Translations under genes and position numbers: made by a program
The notes under the pieces: generated by a model
The model's database searches: none
What the model saw: only the letters and a program-made list of their open reading frames with translations
Told to the model about the DNA's origin: nothing
Assembly (NCBI GenBank): GCA_038496445.1
Contig: JALMLS010000075.1
Location: forward strand, 1 to 64,000
Direction of reading: 5' to 3'
Source: Trichosphaerium sp. ATCC 40318
Lineage: Eukaryota > Discosea > Flabellinia > Trichosidae
Length of the DNA: 64,000 nucleotides
Part shown: positions 23,370 to 35,800 of the stretch, one piece after another
Layout of the letters: the number at the start of each line of letters is the position of its first letter
Position numbering within the stretch: the stretch's first letter is position 1

Positions 23370-24060
23370 GCTTGATTCAGCACCTGCATTGACATTCTTG
23401 CATGTGGAAGTAGTGTACATCGTTTGTGTACTCAAATATTATCCAAATGCTTTCGAGAGCGGAAGGAACACTTACTGTTACGTTTATTTTACCTTCTCCT
23501 TCTAGAACAAGAGCAAATCCAGTAGAAACAGTATTAAAGTTAAAGTTTAGGTGTACAACAACGCTACTTGGTTCAGCAGCATAATATCCAACTTCTACGA
23601 CTTGAATGATTTCTTTATGAAGCTTGGTTGGTTCAAGATAGTAGCGTTGTTATTGCTGTTATTGTTGCTCCACTGGTCAAAGTGTATGTAGTTCAAGTTG
23701 AACTCGCTACTCTTTGACATTTTTAAATGATTACCATCCACCAGTTGGAGTAAACCCGAACCGTTTTGTTTACCATTGATCCTGATCTCAAGATTCTTAT
23801 CTCTAATTGCGCTTTCAGAAGCAACACTAGGGGTAATATCATAATCACTTGTTAGTGAAGAGTCGCATTAAAGCCACTCACTATTTTCAATCCAGCCACC
23901 GTTGCAACCACCGTTGCTCAGTAGTTTGAGTATCTACAAGCTTAGAGTTTCTGTTATTATTAGGAACACAGCTAAAGTTTCCTATTGGCGAAAGAATAGG
24001 TACAGAGCTGAATATAGAATAGCATGAAATAACTGCGTTTGTGAGTACAGGCAACCCCTG
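23370..24060 (-). pseudogene. Decayed coding sequence with a papain-like GCNGGW motif
   Basis: The minus strand reads NSKLVDTQTTEQ, and an overlapping frame reads SNGGCNGGWIENSEWL. This resembles the 'LVDC...GCNGGW...A' stretch between the catalytic Cys and His of papain-family (C1A) peptidases. A stop follows directly. The same frame then continues for about 80 residues (SDYDITPSVASESAIRDKNL onward, with an Asn-rich run) before another stop. A different frame then carries IIQVVEVGYYAAEPSSVVVH. Several frameshifts/stops and no start codon argue for a pseudogene or a misread multi-exon gene. The peptidase link rests on one motif. Confidence 0.35.
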
Positions 24061-24421
24061 CTAGAGTACACTGCCGGCCTATCGATGGTATAGAGTACTT
24101 TATGAGGTTATGCTTAGAAAGTCACATGTTTGACTGATTGAGTTCTTTTGCAAAGTTGTTTAATTGCAAATTGAAATAGCCTTGTTTTCAAGTGACAAAG
24201 ATGCATTTCGGATGATTGTACTTTTCATAGTTGAATCCTTTGTGGCTGTATGTTGATACTACTACTGGATGCCAGGTCGTCATCGTGAGATGTTGTACAA
24301 AACGTGGACTTTAGTGAACCTACTTCGAGGAATTGTTCTCAGATTTTTGAGTGTCACGACGTATTTTCCGTGCAAAAACAGCATTCATAATTACAATATT
24401 TCACGTGGCGCACAACAACGA

Positions 24422-25549
24422 ATGTCAAAAAGACAAGCAACATCTCTTGAGAACCAACCACCGTCCAAAAAACAAAAAACCACCAAAAACACAAAGAAAG
24501 AAATAAAGTACCCTCCAGAACACGCGACAATACATGGAAGACAAAAAGCGCTAGCTGAATTCGTAAAAAGCGTTACATCGAGTTTGTTTATCGTTGATTC
24601 AAGCGACACGACTTCTATGCCCTCTGTGAACGACGTTAAAGCCTATTTAGACTTTATTAAGTCCAAAACGTACAGAATCGCGAAGATTCAGCGTAGTTGC
24701 GAAAGAAAAAAGCAATTGTATCGTTTTCTTGAGCTGACACAAACCTATCTCGAAACACAAGTGGTGGATTTAGAAGATGACGATGAACAAGATTTGTATA
24801 ACAGAGGTCCTACTTTTCCTGATTATACAAATATATCAAACATTGAAGAAGTCTATCAATTAGCTGTTCTTGCAAGCACGATTCAGATCATCGATTCAGG
24901 CACACTTTTTTTTTGTTTCTTCTTTTTTTCTTTTTTTTTTTTTTGCAACCGCGAAGCTTTAGTTATCAGTTTCTTTTCTTGATCGAGATGATCTTGATGT
25001 TGTGGAATCTGTCTCACTAGTTGTCTTTTGTTTTGATTACGTAAGCTAACATTGATATTAGTAGAAGAGAACACTATTGAAGATTTCAATAATTGCATGG
25101 CTTCAAATAAAACCTTGATGAAGTTTGAATGCAATAATCAAAAAATAGTTTTAAACTTTTCTTGTTGCTCTTTTACTCCAAGGGCCGGTTCATCAGGAAG
25201 CTACCACATTCTATTAGAAGAACATAGCATAGAAAGTATATCTTTGAAGCACTTAAACGAAGAGTATTATGAAGATGAAGACAAAGAAAATATTGAAAAA
25301 ACAGAAATTATCCATTTTTACTCAGAATGCAGACAAAATGGAGAAACACGTGATGAAGATGAATGCAAACAGTTATTTAGCGATTTTTGTGATAGATTAT
25401 TTAATCTCATAGAACCTAAGCTTGTCAAAGGTTCTGTAATGGCATTAAGCCATATACAAGTTTTCGACATGCTATCTACTGCTTTTGGTGTCTTAGATAT
25501 GGATCTACATCATCACACACTGCAAGAAGTTAGGGCTCTTTTCGAATGA
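24422..25549 (+). CDS. Hypothetical nuclear-type protein
   Basis: The preferred start is ATG 24422 (MSKRQATSLENQPPSKKQKT), which places a bipartite-like basic signal at the N-terminus. A frame extending to 24269 is open but less protein-like. The first exon is mainly helical (ALAEFVKSVTSSLFIVDSS, YLDFIKSKTYRIAKIQRS). A region of about 160 nt with a long T-run (24905-25060) contains one or two introns. The 3' exon encodes VEENTIEDFNNCMASNKTLM, an acidic segment and DLHHHTLQEVRALFE, with TGA at 25547-25549. No family was recognised. Confidence 0.6.
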
Positions 25550-25915
25550 GATTTAATTGCAAAATATACCTAAAGTATACTGTACCAGACCTAAATGACA
25601 GCCTGAATAAAGTGCTAACTTTCATCTTTTTGCCAAAATAGTAAGAGTAATGATTTGAAAAATAACAATGTACATCACAATGAATAAGATGTAAGAGCTG
25701 CAAAACCACAAGATACATGGCGTACTAGTAACCTGTATTTTTTTCTGAAAGAATTTCAGAACCTGTTCGTTCCCTTTGTGATTATTATTGTGAATAAAGG
25801 TGACAGCATTGAAAAACTATATTGATGGGTAACTAAAACAATAACATAGGGAGCAGCGTTAATAATGTAGACATATACAACATTAAAGTAGTTTTATTGA
25901 CACGAGCCAATCGCC
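25550..25915. other. Convergent 3' intergenic region
   Basis: 366 bp between the 3' ends of two convergent genes. No gene is supported. AT-rich, with the polyadenylation-like word AATAAA near 25606 and AATAAAG near 25793. Confidence 0.45.
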
Positions 25916-26925
25916 TCAACCGGAAATTGAAACACCAGAAACAGCAAGTGCCATTTTAGCGCTTGACGAGATGTTCCAACAGAAGCGAACATCCATAGAT
26001 TTTAATCCACCTGCTACCAACGGACGTAGAACTCTGTTTGTAACGCTTGAGTATGCCACACTTAAGGTTTCTACGCCAATGAGATTCAAAACACCTCTGT
26101 CAGTAGTCTGAAGACAATGAGTCAGATCAATATTTTTTGCGCCGGCAATGTAACTCAGGCCTTTGTCAGTGACACCATAGCAACTTGCCAAATTAATCTT
26201 GTAAATGCCTTTCAAAGGTTTCAATGCTTCATCAGTGATTTCTGTACATCCCAACATCATGGTATGAGCTCCAGCTAGAGCCTGAACGCCTTTGTTTGTG
26301 ACTTGGCGACAATGCCGTATATCAATTGTGTGGACTCCAGCTAGCGGTATAATACCAGCGTCTGTGATTTGAGTACAACGATACAAACAAATATTTCTTG
26401 CTCCTGCCAATGAAGCTACTCCAGCGTCTGTTATATTGCGGCAACTGCTTAGATCGATATATTGCACACCAACAAGTGCTTTGAGACCTTTATCAGTGAC
26501 GTTCGTACCAGCAAGATCAATTGCGGTTACTCCAGCTAATGACGCAATTCCGACATCTGTTATATCCTTACAGCCTCTCAGACAGACCGTGTGAGCACCA
26601 GCGAGGTGCATTAGACCTTCATCTCTGAGTAGTGAATAGCCATCTCTGTCTGCAGTTAGGTTCAGTTTTTTTGCGCCTGCTAACAACTTCATGTTCTTGT
26701 TTGTTGTGCTTGGGTCAACCCTACAAAACGATGTTAATTTTGGTTTCAAAATAAGATTGATTTGTAGATCGATTTTTTGATTGATTTTACTTACGTCAAC
26801 ATATGAGTCCGAAGCAATTTTTTATGTTTTACTATCTGTTGGACATTTCTATTGTTTATGATACCACAAGATTCGCATGTGCATACAGGTGTATCGCAAG
26901 TAGGGTGAGAAGATTGTTGAGACAT
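25916..26925 (-). CDS. Leucine-rich-repeat protein with a Cys-containing N-terminus
   Basis: Two exons. ATG 26923-26925 gives MSQQSSHPTCDTPVCTCESC, with four Cys in CxxxxCxCxxC spacing. After one intron (donor GTAAGT, acceptor TTTTGTAG) comes a 270-residue repeat region. There are roughly ten LRR units of the type 'ITDAGVASLAGVHTIDLxxC' (for example VTDKGLKALVGVQYIDLSSC, GLSYIAGAKNIDLTHC). The repeats alternate an 'L.L..AGAHT' phase with a Cys-ending strand, like AMN1/F-box-type cysteine-containing LRRs. The stop is at 25916. Probably a protein-interaction scaffold. No F-box was recognised; the Cys-rich head could bind zinc. Confidence 0.75.
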
Positions 26926-27455
26926 GTTTGAGGAGATGATGTGTTGCTTGGGAGATAATTTGATTTATGAAATATGATTTACGACAAAATCATTCAAGTA
27001 TTAAGTGAACAGATTGATGCTGCATCAATCAACACTTTCAATCTCATTTCAATCAATATACAGCAACTTAGAGGAAGTAGTGGTTCTCTATTGTAGATAG
27101 AGTTAATTGATGATTGAAAAACTGTAAAACTTGATGATTGAGAGGCCAAACTTCTGATTGATATCAAACTACAGCCCAAATCACAACAGAAAATATTTGT
27201 ACTGATTGATAACTATTGCTATCAAGTACTGAGATTCGCCTTTTTTTTTCAGTTATTTTATGTTGTTACATTACTTTACATCAATTTTCTTGTACAGAGG
27301 TAGACCCTCAACGACATAGCCAAACCAAGGCTAACATATTTCATAGTACCACTGTTTAGTGGCACTTTGCTCTATACACTTGTTCTAATACTACAGTACC
27401 GCTCACAGCATTCAACTTGCTGTAAACTGATTTTATGACAATCGAAAAGCTTAGT
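26926..27455. other. 530-bp AT-rich intergenic region with ATTGAT-rich sequence
   Basis: Between two minus-strand genes. The words ATTGATT/AATCAAT recur many times (for example 26755-26790 in the adjoining intron, 27010-27025, 27048-27056 and 27104-27140). No gene is supported. A T-run lies at 27240-27250. Confidence 0.4.
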
Positions 27456-30109
27456 TTAAAAGCTAATATCTTTACCAACTGTGTTTGGTGGTGAACCACT
27501 AGTAACACCTCTTGTCCTACTATTATATGAAGACAATGCAAACACAAAAGGTAAAGCTCCAAAGTTGACATTAAGCTCTTCTCCTTGTGAATGCAATGAA
27601 ACCATTGAGTATATCCCATGAGGTAACAGGTCAACTAAATGACGAGGCATCTGCGCAAAGCGTGAGACAATTGCGGATACATAAATTAAAACAGAGTTTG
27701 AAAGTAGACCACGTGTTATTTTCAAAGAATTGTTCGAACAAGGAAATGAAAAAGATAACAAAAAGTTTCGTACTGCTAGAGGTTTGGAAAGCATTCTACC
27801 ATTCAAAGTCCAAAATATAATTCGTCTCTCATAGTCTACACCACAACCAACAACATCACCATCGTTAAAACCGGCTCCATAACGAGAACCTCTTGGTGAC
27901 CCTGATAGTTGCTTTCCTGCAGCTGTATACCCCACAGACCCTTCATAAACGCCTAGGCGCTTTCCAGTGTGCTGTACTGGATAGTTATTCGATCCAACAC
28001 CAATAGTGATGGTTCTAAAAGAAAAAATCAATGAAAAGTTATGTTTAGTAAAACAATCCGCATTAAAAAAACGCACCCTGCTCTTCCTGTGCTAATTATT
28101 TTCGCTTCGAAGTATCCTATATTCACAGGATTACGAGTTCTAAATGATGAAGGACATCTAAGTAGTGGTTGTGTTGAGGCTACAGTCTAAAACCAGATAA
28201 GAAACAAAGCATAGCGGAAAGCGTTTTTGGTAGGAGTACAGTAAGAAACTAACAATCAAAGTAAAAAAGTCTTGTAAAGTATAGGACGTACAGCTACATC
28301 TCTACTACTTATTGCTTTAGTTTTATAAGATATTGTCAATCCCTTATTTTTTATAACAGCAGCAGGAACTAATCCTTCAGGTGACAAATATCCTTTTTGA
28401 ACAGCTTCCCAAGATTTCGCACTTGTGTAAAATTCTTGTGGCAACGATACTCTGCTTTGACCTCGTTGTTGAACCTTAAAGTACTATTGTGAGAATGGCA
28501 TGTTAGGCCATATGAGAGCTTTGCATACCTTTGGTTTTAAATATTTGTCATCCTTGTACTTCAAGACTTTTAAAACTGCTTCAATTGCTGGTCGAGTTGC
28601 TGGTTCTTGATGCCAACATTTTCTCATTAATCGCCGAAGTGGTACCTCCCAATCATGTGATACTGGTAATCGTTTACCATCTCTAACGTGAATAACTAAT
28701 TGCATATAGTCTGTAAAACCAAGGGCTTCATAAGGAACCTAAACTATGGTAAGTCTTGATTGAAAACCAAAAAGTGACAATATACAAAGCCAATCTCAAC
28801 GTGGATTGGCTTTTGAAAAAGGATTCTATAACGCACTTGTCCTACTAGCAATTCCCACAATATTATACCAAAGGAATATATATCTACTTTTTTATTATAT
28901 CTCTTAGTGCTGGAGTCCATCATTTCTACCACAAGGCGTTAGTAAACTTTGCAAAAAACGAAAAAAAAACGTAAACATTAAAAAAACTACCTGGAGCCAT
29001 CCAATGCCACGTGCCAACTGGGTGTGGTCCAGTCTTCGTAATAATAGATTTCTTTGCTATTTTTGTTAATCCGAAGTCTGCGAGTACAGGATTAAGGCTA
29101 GCGTCAAGCAAAACATTTGGTGATTTCAAGTCACGATGAATTATCCCGTTTCTATGCAAGTACTGAATACCTAATTATAGTTTTAGTTTACGATTACTTA
29201 CAGAGTAATATGCTCTAACATACCTTTACCAATACCGCTAGCGAACCTATATACTTCATCAATAGATTGAGCACCATGTCTCTTCAGGTATTGATGCAAA
29301 TCACCTCGTGGCATAAAAGTTGTTATAACGCAAGGTCTTGGCGCTATAAATGCTGTCACTAGTGGAACAACATTTTCGTGGTTCCCCAAAGCCCTATACA
29401 GCGATTTAGAGTTTAAAATAAAAAAATAAAGCGGTCCCAAGTGGTTAAAACAAAAATTCCTAAAAAAGCAGAGATTAAGGTTTTAAACGTACAAGCACGT
29501 GTCGAACTCATCTCTAAACTCCTTCTCAGACGATTCTGTTATGAATATCTTAATAGCAACAGATTTACCACGGTATAAACCCTTCCAAACCTTTTACGAA
29601 AAAATTAAAAGACCAGTATCGTTCACCTCGCACAAACGTACCTTTGCTTGTCCTGAGTCTGATATAAGCCTTAAATAACGTAAATCTTCAGAGTAATCAG
29701 GTCTTTCATCCAAAAATAGTTGTTTCTTTTTTGTATTGTTTTCTTTTTGTTTTCTAGATCCTGAGTGTCTTTTCTCACGCGATTGTCTTCGTTTAGAGTT
29801 CTTTTTAGCCTTTTTGCTAAATAGTACATTAGGACAAAACCTTGTTTTCCTATTTACTGAACGTAACAACGAGTTTTAATATAAACGAACTTGAAAATGC
29901 GGGGTGGGTGTAGTTTTGTACCGAAGTTTTGCAATTTCGTCTTGCATCCGTGAAATTTCGCTTTTTAACTCGGATACTTCTGTGCCGTTCTTGAGCCGAG
30001 TTATTTCTAATTGTAAGCGCGCATTTTCATCGAGGATTTCTCTTGGGGTCAGCGATACTTCTACAAGTGTGTAAGGAGCTTGTTGATGGCGTTTATTATC
30101 GCAACGCAT
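27456..30109 (-). CDS. Coiled-coil / protein kinase (TKL-like) / SPRY protein
   Basis: ATG 30107-30109. Exon 1 encodes a coiled coil ([18 protein letters not shown]). A Lys/Arg-rich linker precedes the kinase. The N-lobe has [17 protein letters not shown] then SVAIKIF, so the ATP-anchoring Lys is present. The C-lobe has [43 protein letters not shown] and a terminal [11 protein letters not shown] helix. After the kinase come [17 protein letters not shown] and a SPRY domain ([43 protein letters not shown], then [11 protein letters not shown]). The stop is at 27456-27458. The catalytic motifs are intact, but the glycine-rich loop lacks its usual glycines. The WMAPE/WELLVGQ style points to the tyrosine-kinase-like group. 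SPRY-containing kinases are known in Dictyostelium (splA). Confidence 0.85.
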
Positions 30110-30721
30110 AGTTGTCGCGTACTAATGCACACTTATGACTTTAAATGTATCTGTGCCGATGATTACGTAGTCGTGACAACTACGACGAAACGCAATTTGT
30201 TTTGCCAATGGCGCAAATTTTTCGTTACTTACCAGTAGAGTTCATTTATAGGTTAAACGATTGTACTGAGGGAAAAAGCGGTTTTGGTGTTCTTTGAGGG
30301 TGTACTACAAACAGAACAAGCTGGTACGTTTGGATGGATTACAATACGCTAGTAGGGTATTGTGTGCCACTGTTACGTTAAAATGTATTAATGACTTTTC
30401 AGCGTCAAAAAAACCCCGCATTACTAAGTCAACAACCGTAATCGCGTCCTATTGGTTTGGGTGCTGTAAGAGCTTCTTTACCAAACAGGCTTCCAAACTT
30501 CAATAAGGAAGGCATGAATTTTGTGCGGGTTCTATTTAGCGAAAATACTAGAATCTTTCCAAATACATCCTTCAAGCACAGCTCATAGCGTCTCAAGTGT
30601 CGCAATGTTGACACTTTTAGTAATGATAAACCCAACAAGCAATTTGACGCTATTACAAATGCATTCACAAGTGTCAATTGGAATTTATTAAAGAAAAAGC
30701 AATGGAACAATACAAACCCAT
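30110..30721. other. 612-bp gap with a possible small plus-strand gene
   Basis: ATG 30209 opens MAQIFRYLPVEFIYRLND on the plus strand. A little further, KLVRLDGLQYASRVLCAT in another frame resembles the 'DKllrllQYaaRll' start of PEX11-type peroxisomal proteins. I could not join the two by a convincing intron, and the 3' part is unclear. A minus-strand frame of similar length also exists. Recorded as an unresolved locus. Confidence 0.25.
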
Positions 30722-31170
30722 CTAAACTTCCATATCGAGACATAATACCTCCTCTACGAAAGGCTTAATGGCTTTCTTGAACTCGATGTGTAGAGGATGA
30801 ACCTACAAAAGGACGCTTAGTTTGTACAAATTACGCGTTTGTATTATACCTGGTATACATCAAGAGCAGCTTTGTCATCAAATCGACAAAATAAACCAAG
30901 TTCGTGCTTTGTTCGTGTAGAAAAGTTTTTGCCTGTCGTAATCGTTTTAGATTAGCGTAGTTTGGAGAACGCGTACCAAGCTCGACCAGTTGTGTGCCCT
31001 TTATGGTTCGTAACTCTGCAGCAGCCTTAGAAAGGGTGCCATATTGCTCTTCAGTAACTCCTGCTTCTTTAAGCTTAAACCATACCATGTGGGCGACGCT
31101 AGACTAAAAACACACAATTACGGCGTCTTACTACGCTATGGCTCCTGCTTACCTTGTTTTGAGTGGCCAT
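30722..31170 (-). CDS. Stress-responsive A/B-barrel (Dabb) domain protein
   Basis: Four exons, complete. ATG 31168-31170 encodes MATQNK, an intron follows, then SSVAHMVWFKLKEAGVTEEQ, the opening 'V.H.V.FkLk' strand of Dabb proteins. A 44-nt intron (donor GTACGCG) joins TQLVELG to KNFSTRTKHELGLFCRFDD. Then come LDVYQVHPLHIEFKKAI and VEEVLCLDMEV, with TAG at 30722-30724. The total is about 100 residues, the usual length. The conserved 'F.d..aLd.Y..HP.H..f' motif is present. Dabb proteins are dimeric alpha/beta barrels related to EthD; their biochemical role varies. Confidence 0.85.
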
Positions 31171-31365
31171 TATTTATTACGGTGAATTAAATGGTAACGG
31201 GAACGCAAGACTTTAAGTGTCAACAGTTTTCAACTTGACGTGACATGTCAAACGTTTTTTCTCCGTTTTTTTATTGCTTACTTCTTTTGCTCTAACAAAC
31301 GTGAAAAACGAACCGACACCTTGCCCTACCTGAAAAGTAAATAACACCACAAATTCCACACGACT

Positions 31366-31940
31366 TTGTTTTCTATTTTCTTTGCAACATACTTCACCAT
31401 AAATTTCCCTTTGCATTGTGAAACGAGACATATAAACGCTCTTAAGCACCAACCTGTGGAACTCAAACAAACTTACCAAAAACCTGCGAAAAACAGAATT
31501 AATCGTTTAGTGACACGTTTTGTGAAACAATACAGCGCCAATACCATTCTCATGCGCGAAAATAGCTACTACAAGACATTGTGGGTGTTTGGGTGAGTGC
31601 ATTATCCTATTTACCCACTTTTTTTTTGACTATCAAAATGAATGGTTCATAAGTGACGAGTAATTATTAAATGACAGAAAGACGGACATCGGCGGAGTCT
31701 CAACTGAGTCAGGTGGCGTTCAAGAAGAATTGTCGTTCAGGGCATTGCGTTTCCATCAGTTGGGCACGGGCAGGCCATCTGTAAGGCAAGAAGAGTGCCG
31801 ACCGATGTTTGTTCGTCTATTTCTATCGCACATCATTAATTCAGATTGCGAGGGAGGACCTTAGGAGGCCTCTCGTGGTGCCACTGAACAATGCTCACCG
31901 GAGCAGGTGCCTCAGTCCGAATCGGACTAACGTTTTGTGA
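31366..31940 (+). CDS. Hypothetical basic protein, three exons
   Basis: The first exon ends TILMRENSYYKTLWVFG at a GTGAGTGC donor. After an intron of about 95 nt comes KTDIGGVSTESGGVQEELSF, then RFHQLGTGRPS at a GTAAGG donor. The last exon starts IAREDLRRPLVVPLNNAHRS and ends at TGA 31938-31940. The frames join cleanly and the third exon is unusually GC-rich, which supports coding. The true start could be the internal ATG of MRENSYYK (31552) rather than 31366. No family was recognised. Confidence 0.45.
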
Positions 31941-32038
31941 AAAACTGTAATGCAACGAAATTCTAAACGTTCAGTATAACGTAATGTACACTTTGTTTTA
32001 TTACTATTTTACACCCACACCATCGCTAAACCATCTCT

Positions 32039-32629
32039 TTATCCTCTAAATTCCCATGCTTGCCTACACATAGGACCTAGTAGAAAAAATAAGCATCGAA
32101 ATGCTTCAACAAAGTGTCAAAATTTTTTTGTTGAAACAAAATTAAAAATGTAGTTTGCATGTACATCTTCCATTATCAATTTTCTCTTCTCCAGGATCAC
32201 GATTAATCCATTTTATGATACAGTGCATGTGAAATACATGTCCACATTTCCCCCAAACTAATCACAACGTTAAATACGCTGGGGATGTACGCAAAACGGT
32301 TTGCCGAACAAAATTATTTTCGAATACGCATAGAGCGCTTGAATAAAGTCTGTAGACGCAAGATCACATAGTTTCAACGCGTAAGAAACGTACTTGGAGG
32401 ACAATCGTCACCTGGCATCTTACAGTCTGGGCAGTGCGCGTCAAATGCTTGTCTGCATATACCACACTCCTCGTCTTCGACCTACAAAACATTTAAATGT
32501 TTTGGCTTGAAATAAAGACAAGTTTACCTCCCAATGCCATGCAGCAACAGCATGCCATTTCTTTATTGTAACCTTAAGCCTAGGCTTGCTTGCATTCGTC
32601 ATTCTGGTATCAGTAACTTGTTTTGACAT
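32039..32629 (-). CDS. APC11: Anaphase-promoting complex subunit 11 (RING-H2)
   Basis: Four exons give a complete APC11. ATG 32627-32629 starts MSKQVTDTRMTNASKPR, and VTIKKWHAVAAWHWE follows. Then come VEDEECGICRQAFDAHCPDC and KMPGDDCPP, WGKCGHVFHMHCIIKWI, and, after an intron with donor GTACATGC, CPMCRQAWEFRG, TAA 32039-32041. The zinc-ligand set (CxxC...CxxC...CxH...HxxC...CxxC) is intact. APC11 is the catalytic RING subunit that recruits E2 to the APC/C for mitotic cyclin and securin ubiquitination. The N-terminus is about 17 residues longer than in typical orthologues. Reading through the last intron would give a false terminus, so that splice is important. Confidence 0.95.
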
Positions 32630-32871
32630 TTTGGCGGGATAACAACAGCGTGTTGCGCGTTATATCGTCAATTGATTGTATTGGTACGACTCCAAGCGCT
32701 GACTATACTGAATAAATTGAATTCGCGTTTGAAATGCGCCAAACGCTTAGTATCAAGTATTGAGAGTACTGAAACGCTATTGTGAATGTCAACAGAGAAA
32801 GAACATGGTTGACCCTAAAATTGTTGTACGACCATTCTCGAACTTATTCTGAACGCTTGCAATGCGCCTAC

Positions 32872-35800
32872 AAGGGCTCTTAATTCTTGCTGTAAGCCTT
32901 ACATTTGTCGGCACGGGTACAGGCATCATTTACGATTCGTACGTGTAATTACCCTCCACATTACCACAAACGCTGCCGAATAGGCCTTACCCTACTATCA
33001 CAGTGGAGTTTGATGACTTTGTAATTGATTCAAGAGATGTAGCTGCCACATTGAAGTTTAACGAAAAGATAGCGAGTACGGCGTTATAATCACCTTTTTT
33101 GTTACCATCACACGTGTTTTACGACAAATAAGTAACGAAGCACGTGAGAGTGCCTTTTCGAAAGAGCCCAAAAACACAAGAAAGCTCAACACTTTTTTCT
33201 CAGTTTTTCCTTATTTACTCCTCTTTAAGATGGGACGTTGATATCTTACCACATTTACGACACAAATGGACACCAGTATGCAAACTCCACCACGTATCTT
33301 GAGCGATCAACGGACTCGTTTGCCACAAAAGGATTCAGAGTAAAGGGGTTTAAAAGATCGCTAACATTTGAAATAACTTTAAGGTACCTCATCCATCACA
33401 TTTGGACAGTCTTTAACTTTCTATTGGTTATAAAGTAATGGTAACTTGACGTACACTAAAACAGAGGAAAGAGAGATAAGAGGTATGCCAGGGTTTTTAA
33501 CTCTGGTACCACCTATTTTTGCTATTGCGATAATCATTCTTTTGAGAAGCCCTGAACTCGGTACAAACTTTATTTTTTTGCTCATTCTCATATTGTCGAT
33601 AGGTATGTTCTGTGGCGTATGGTGTGCTGGATTTTTATTTAATTCGTATAACCCTTTGACTGGGTTTTTGGACGTCTTGGGAAAGAACGTACCCGAGATC
33701 TTGACGGACAAGTAAGTCAGTTTTTTTTTTTTGAAAAGACTTGGTGACGTTCTGATTTAGAGAGATTGCGTTACTTGTAGTTTATACGCTTGTGTTGGGT
33801 GGATTCACAGGTAAGTAATCTAATTATAGTAATTTAATACTTAACTAAGTGGTACAGAGCTGTTGAAGGAATCAAAGAGCATGCAACAATTGGCTGAAAA
33901 AGTTAGTAAATTAGCGTCTACCTCTATGCGTGTTCAACTGATCACGTGGATATTTGGTGTTGCGATAAATATGGATGATTATCTTAGTATTTTTATCGTT
34001 GGACCTGCAGTACTTCCTCGTACGTTCAAAAGACACTCAGGCAAAAACAATGTCGTTGTAATAACACGTGCTCTATACTTACGCTGTGAAGTTACGGATA
34101 AGATGTACATCTCAAGGGACAAACTTGCGTTTTTGATTGGTACCCTCGAGTCATTTACAGTGTGAGTAGTAACTTCTATACTTAGATTCCACAGCAGGAT
34201 CAGTTGCAAGCTTGTCGCCTATTTCTAGTATTTTCGCAGTAATGCTTGGTTATCTCACCATAACTTTTGAAGCAAATGACCTTGCTTATAACGCAGGTTC
34301 AATGCTTTTGGATTCAATTCCAAGGTATGCAAAATTACATATCAAATAAGAGTACCAAGAGCTCGATTACTTCACAATCTGTAATTTTTTTACCTTTTCC
34401 CGCTTTGTTGTGCTCTTGTTTTTTGTATGTTTATTAGTTTGTCTCAAACCTTTTCTTTAGAATGTACTATCAGGTGTTTATTATAATCTTGGTTCTTTTT
34501 ATTGCTGTGTCTGGGAGAGAATTTGGATTCATGCATACATCAGAAAATGAAACAAGAAGAAAATCTCAATACGCTACAATAGGACCTGAGTCGGTAAATG
34601 AGGATGATGATGAGATTGGTCTTGACTCTACAGAACAAGCACTGATGGCAGAATCAAACACCGAAAGTGAACTTGAAACTGAAGTTCTACCATCCAAAGG
34701 AAACTTTTGTAAGTGACCTAGAGAATCAACCCATTCGTTCTTCCAGCAGGTTCTTTATCGTTCTCACTGTTTTTATATAGGTGCTAGGTACAGGTGGGTT
34801 ATATCTATTGTACTTTTAGTGCTTCTTATAGCGTTTGCTGTTATTGCTGTTATCATTGAGGGCTTATCTAACATAGGTACACATTTCCTTTATCACGTGT
34901 GTTAGGACTCTTTTAACTTTTATTTTAGATCCTGATGTTGCTAAATCTCCTTCGAATATTATCGAAGCTGCTGAAATTCTTGTTATACTCACATGGGTTT
35001 ATACGGCTGATACAATGATAATGATACTTATATTGAGAGTATTCCGTATATTCACACTATCTGATATTATGGATCACTTTGTCAATGGCATGAAGACTAC
35101 TATTGGTGCTATATTCATTCTTCTTTTGGCATTGGCTTTTGGAAGTATGATACAAGCTATTCACCTTGGTACGCTCTGTTTGATGTTCTTCTTTTTGAAA
35201 AGTAGTAATATTGTTTTTTAACTTGTTTTGTTGCTGTAAAGATCAATTTGTTGTCTCTCTGATAAGCGATAATTTATACTATGGTTGGCTACCAGCCATA
35301 ACTACCATACTTGGTGCCTTCATAAGCTTTTTTAGTGGGACATCTTTTGGCACAATGGCCATCTTGGTGAGTGTTATTTATTGCACAACGTAAAATGAGC
35401 TATTATTTCTAACGTTACCGTATTGTAGTTTCCGTTGATAATACCAATTGTAACTGAAGCAGCTCCTGGTAACGACGATATATTAAAAACAGTTATTGCT
35501 GCTATCATTGGAGCAGCCCACATTGGTGATCACTGCTCACCATTCTCCGATACTACGATTTTAAGGTACGAAATTCTCAGCTTTTCTACATAGTATCCCA
35601 TCAACTTGTATTTTATTCATATCTTTTCTAGTGCTACTGTCTCTGGTATCAAAACAACACAACACACTAAAACACAGTTTCCTTATGCTATAATGGCGTT
35701 CGGATTTGGTACGCCACATGTAGATTTCAAACAATGCTGTCGAGAACACTCGTCTAACTAACTGTATAACAGCCTTTGTCACTGGATACGTTGGTGTAGG

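Noticed and set aside
32105-32180. APC11 ending NGRCTCKLHF
   Set aside because: Reading through leaves the RING incomplete; removing a GTACATGC..CTACTAG intron supplies CPMCRQAW and completes the zinc ligands.
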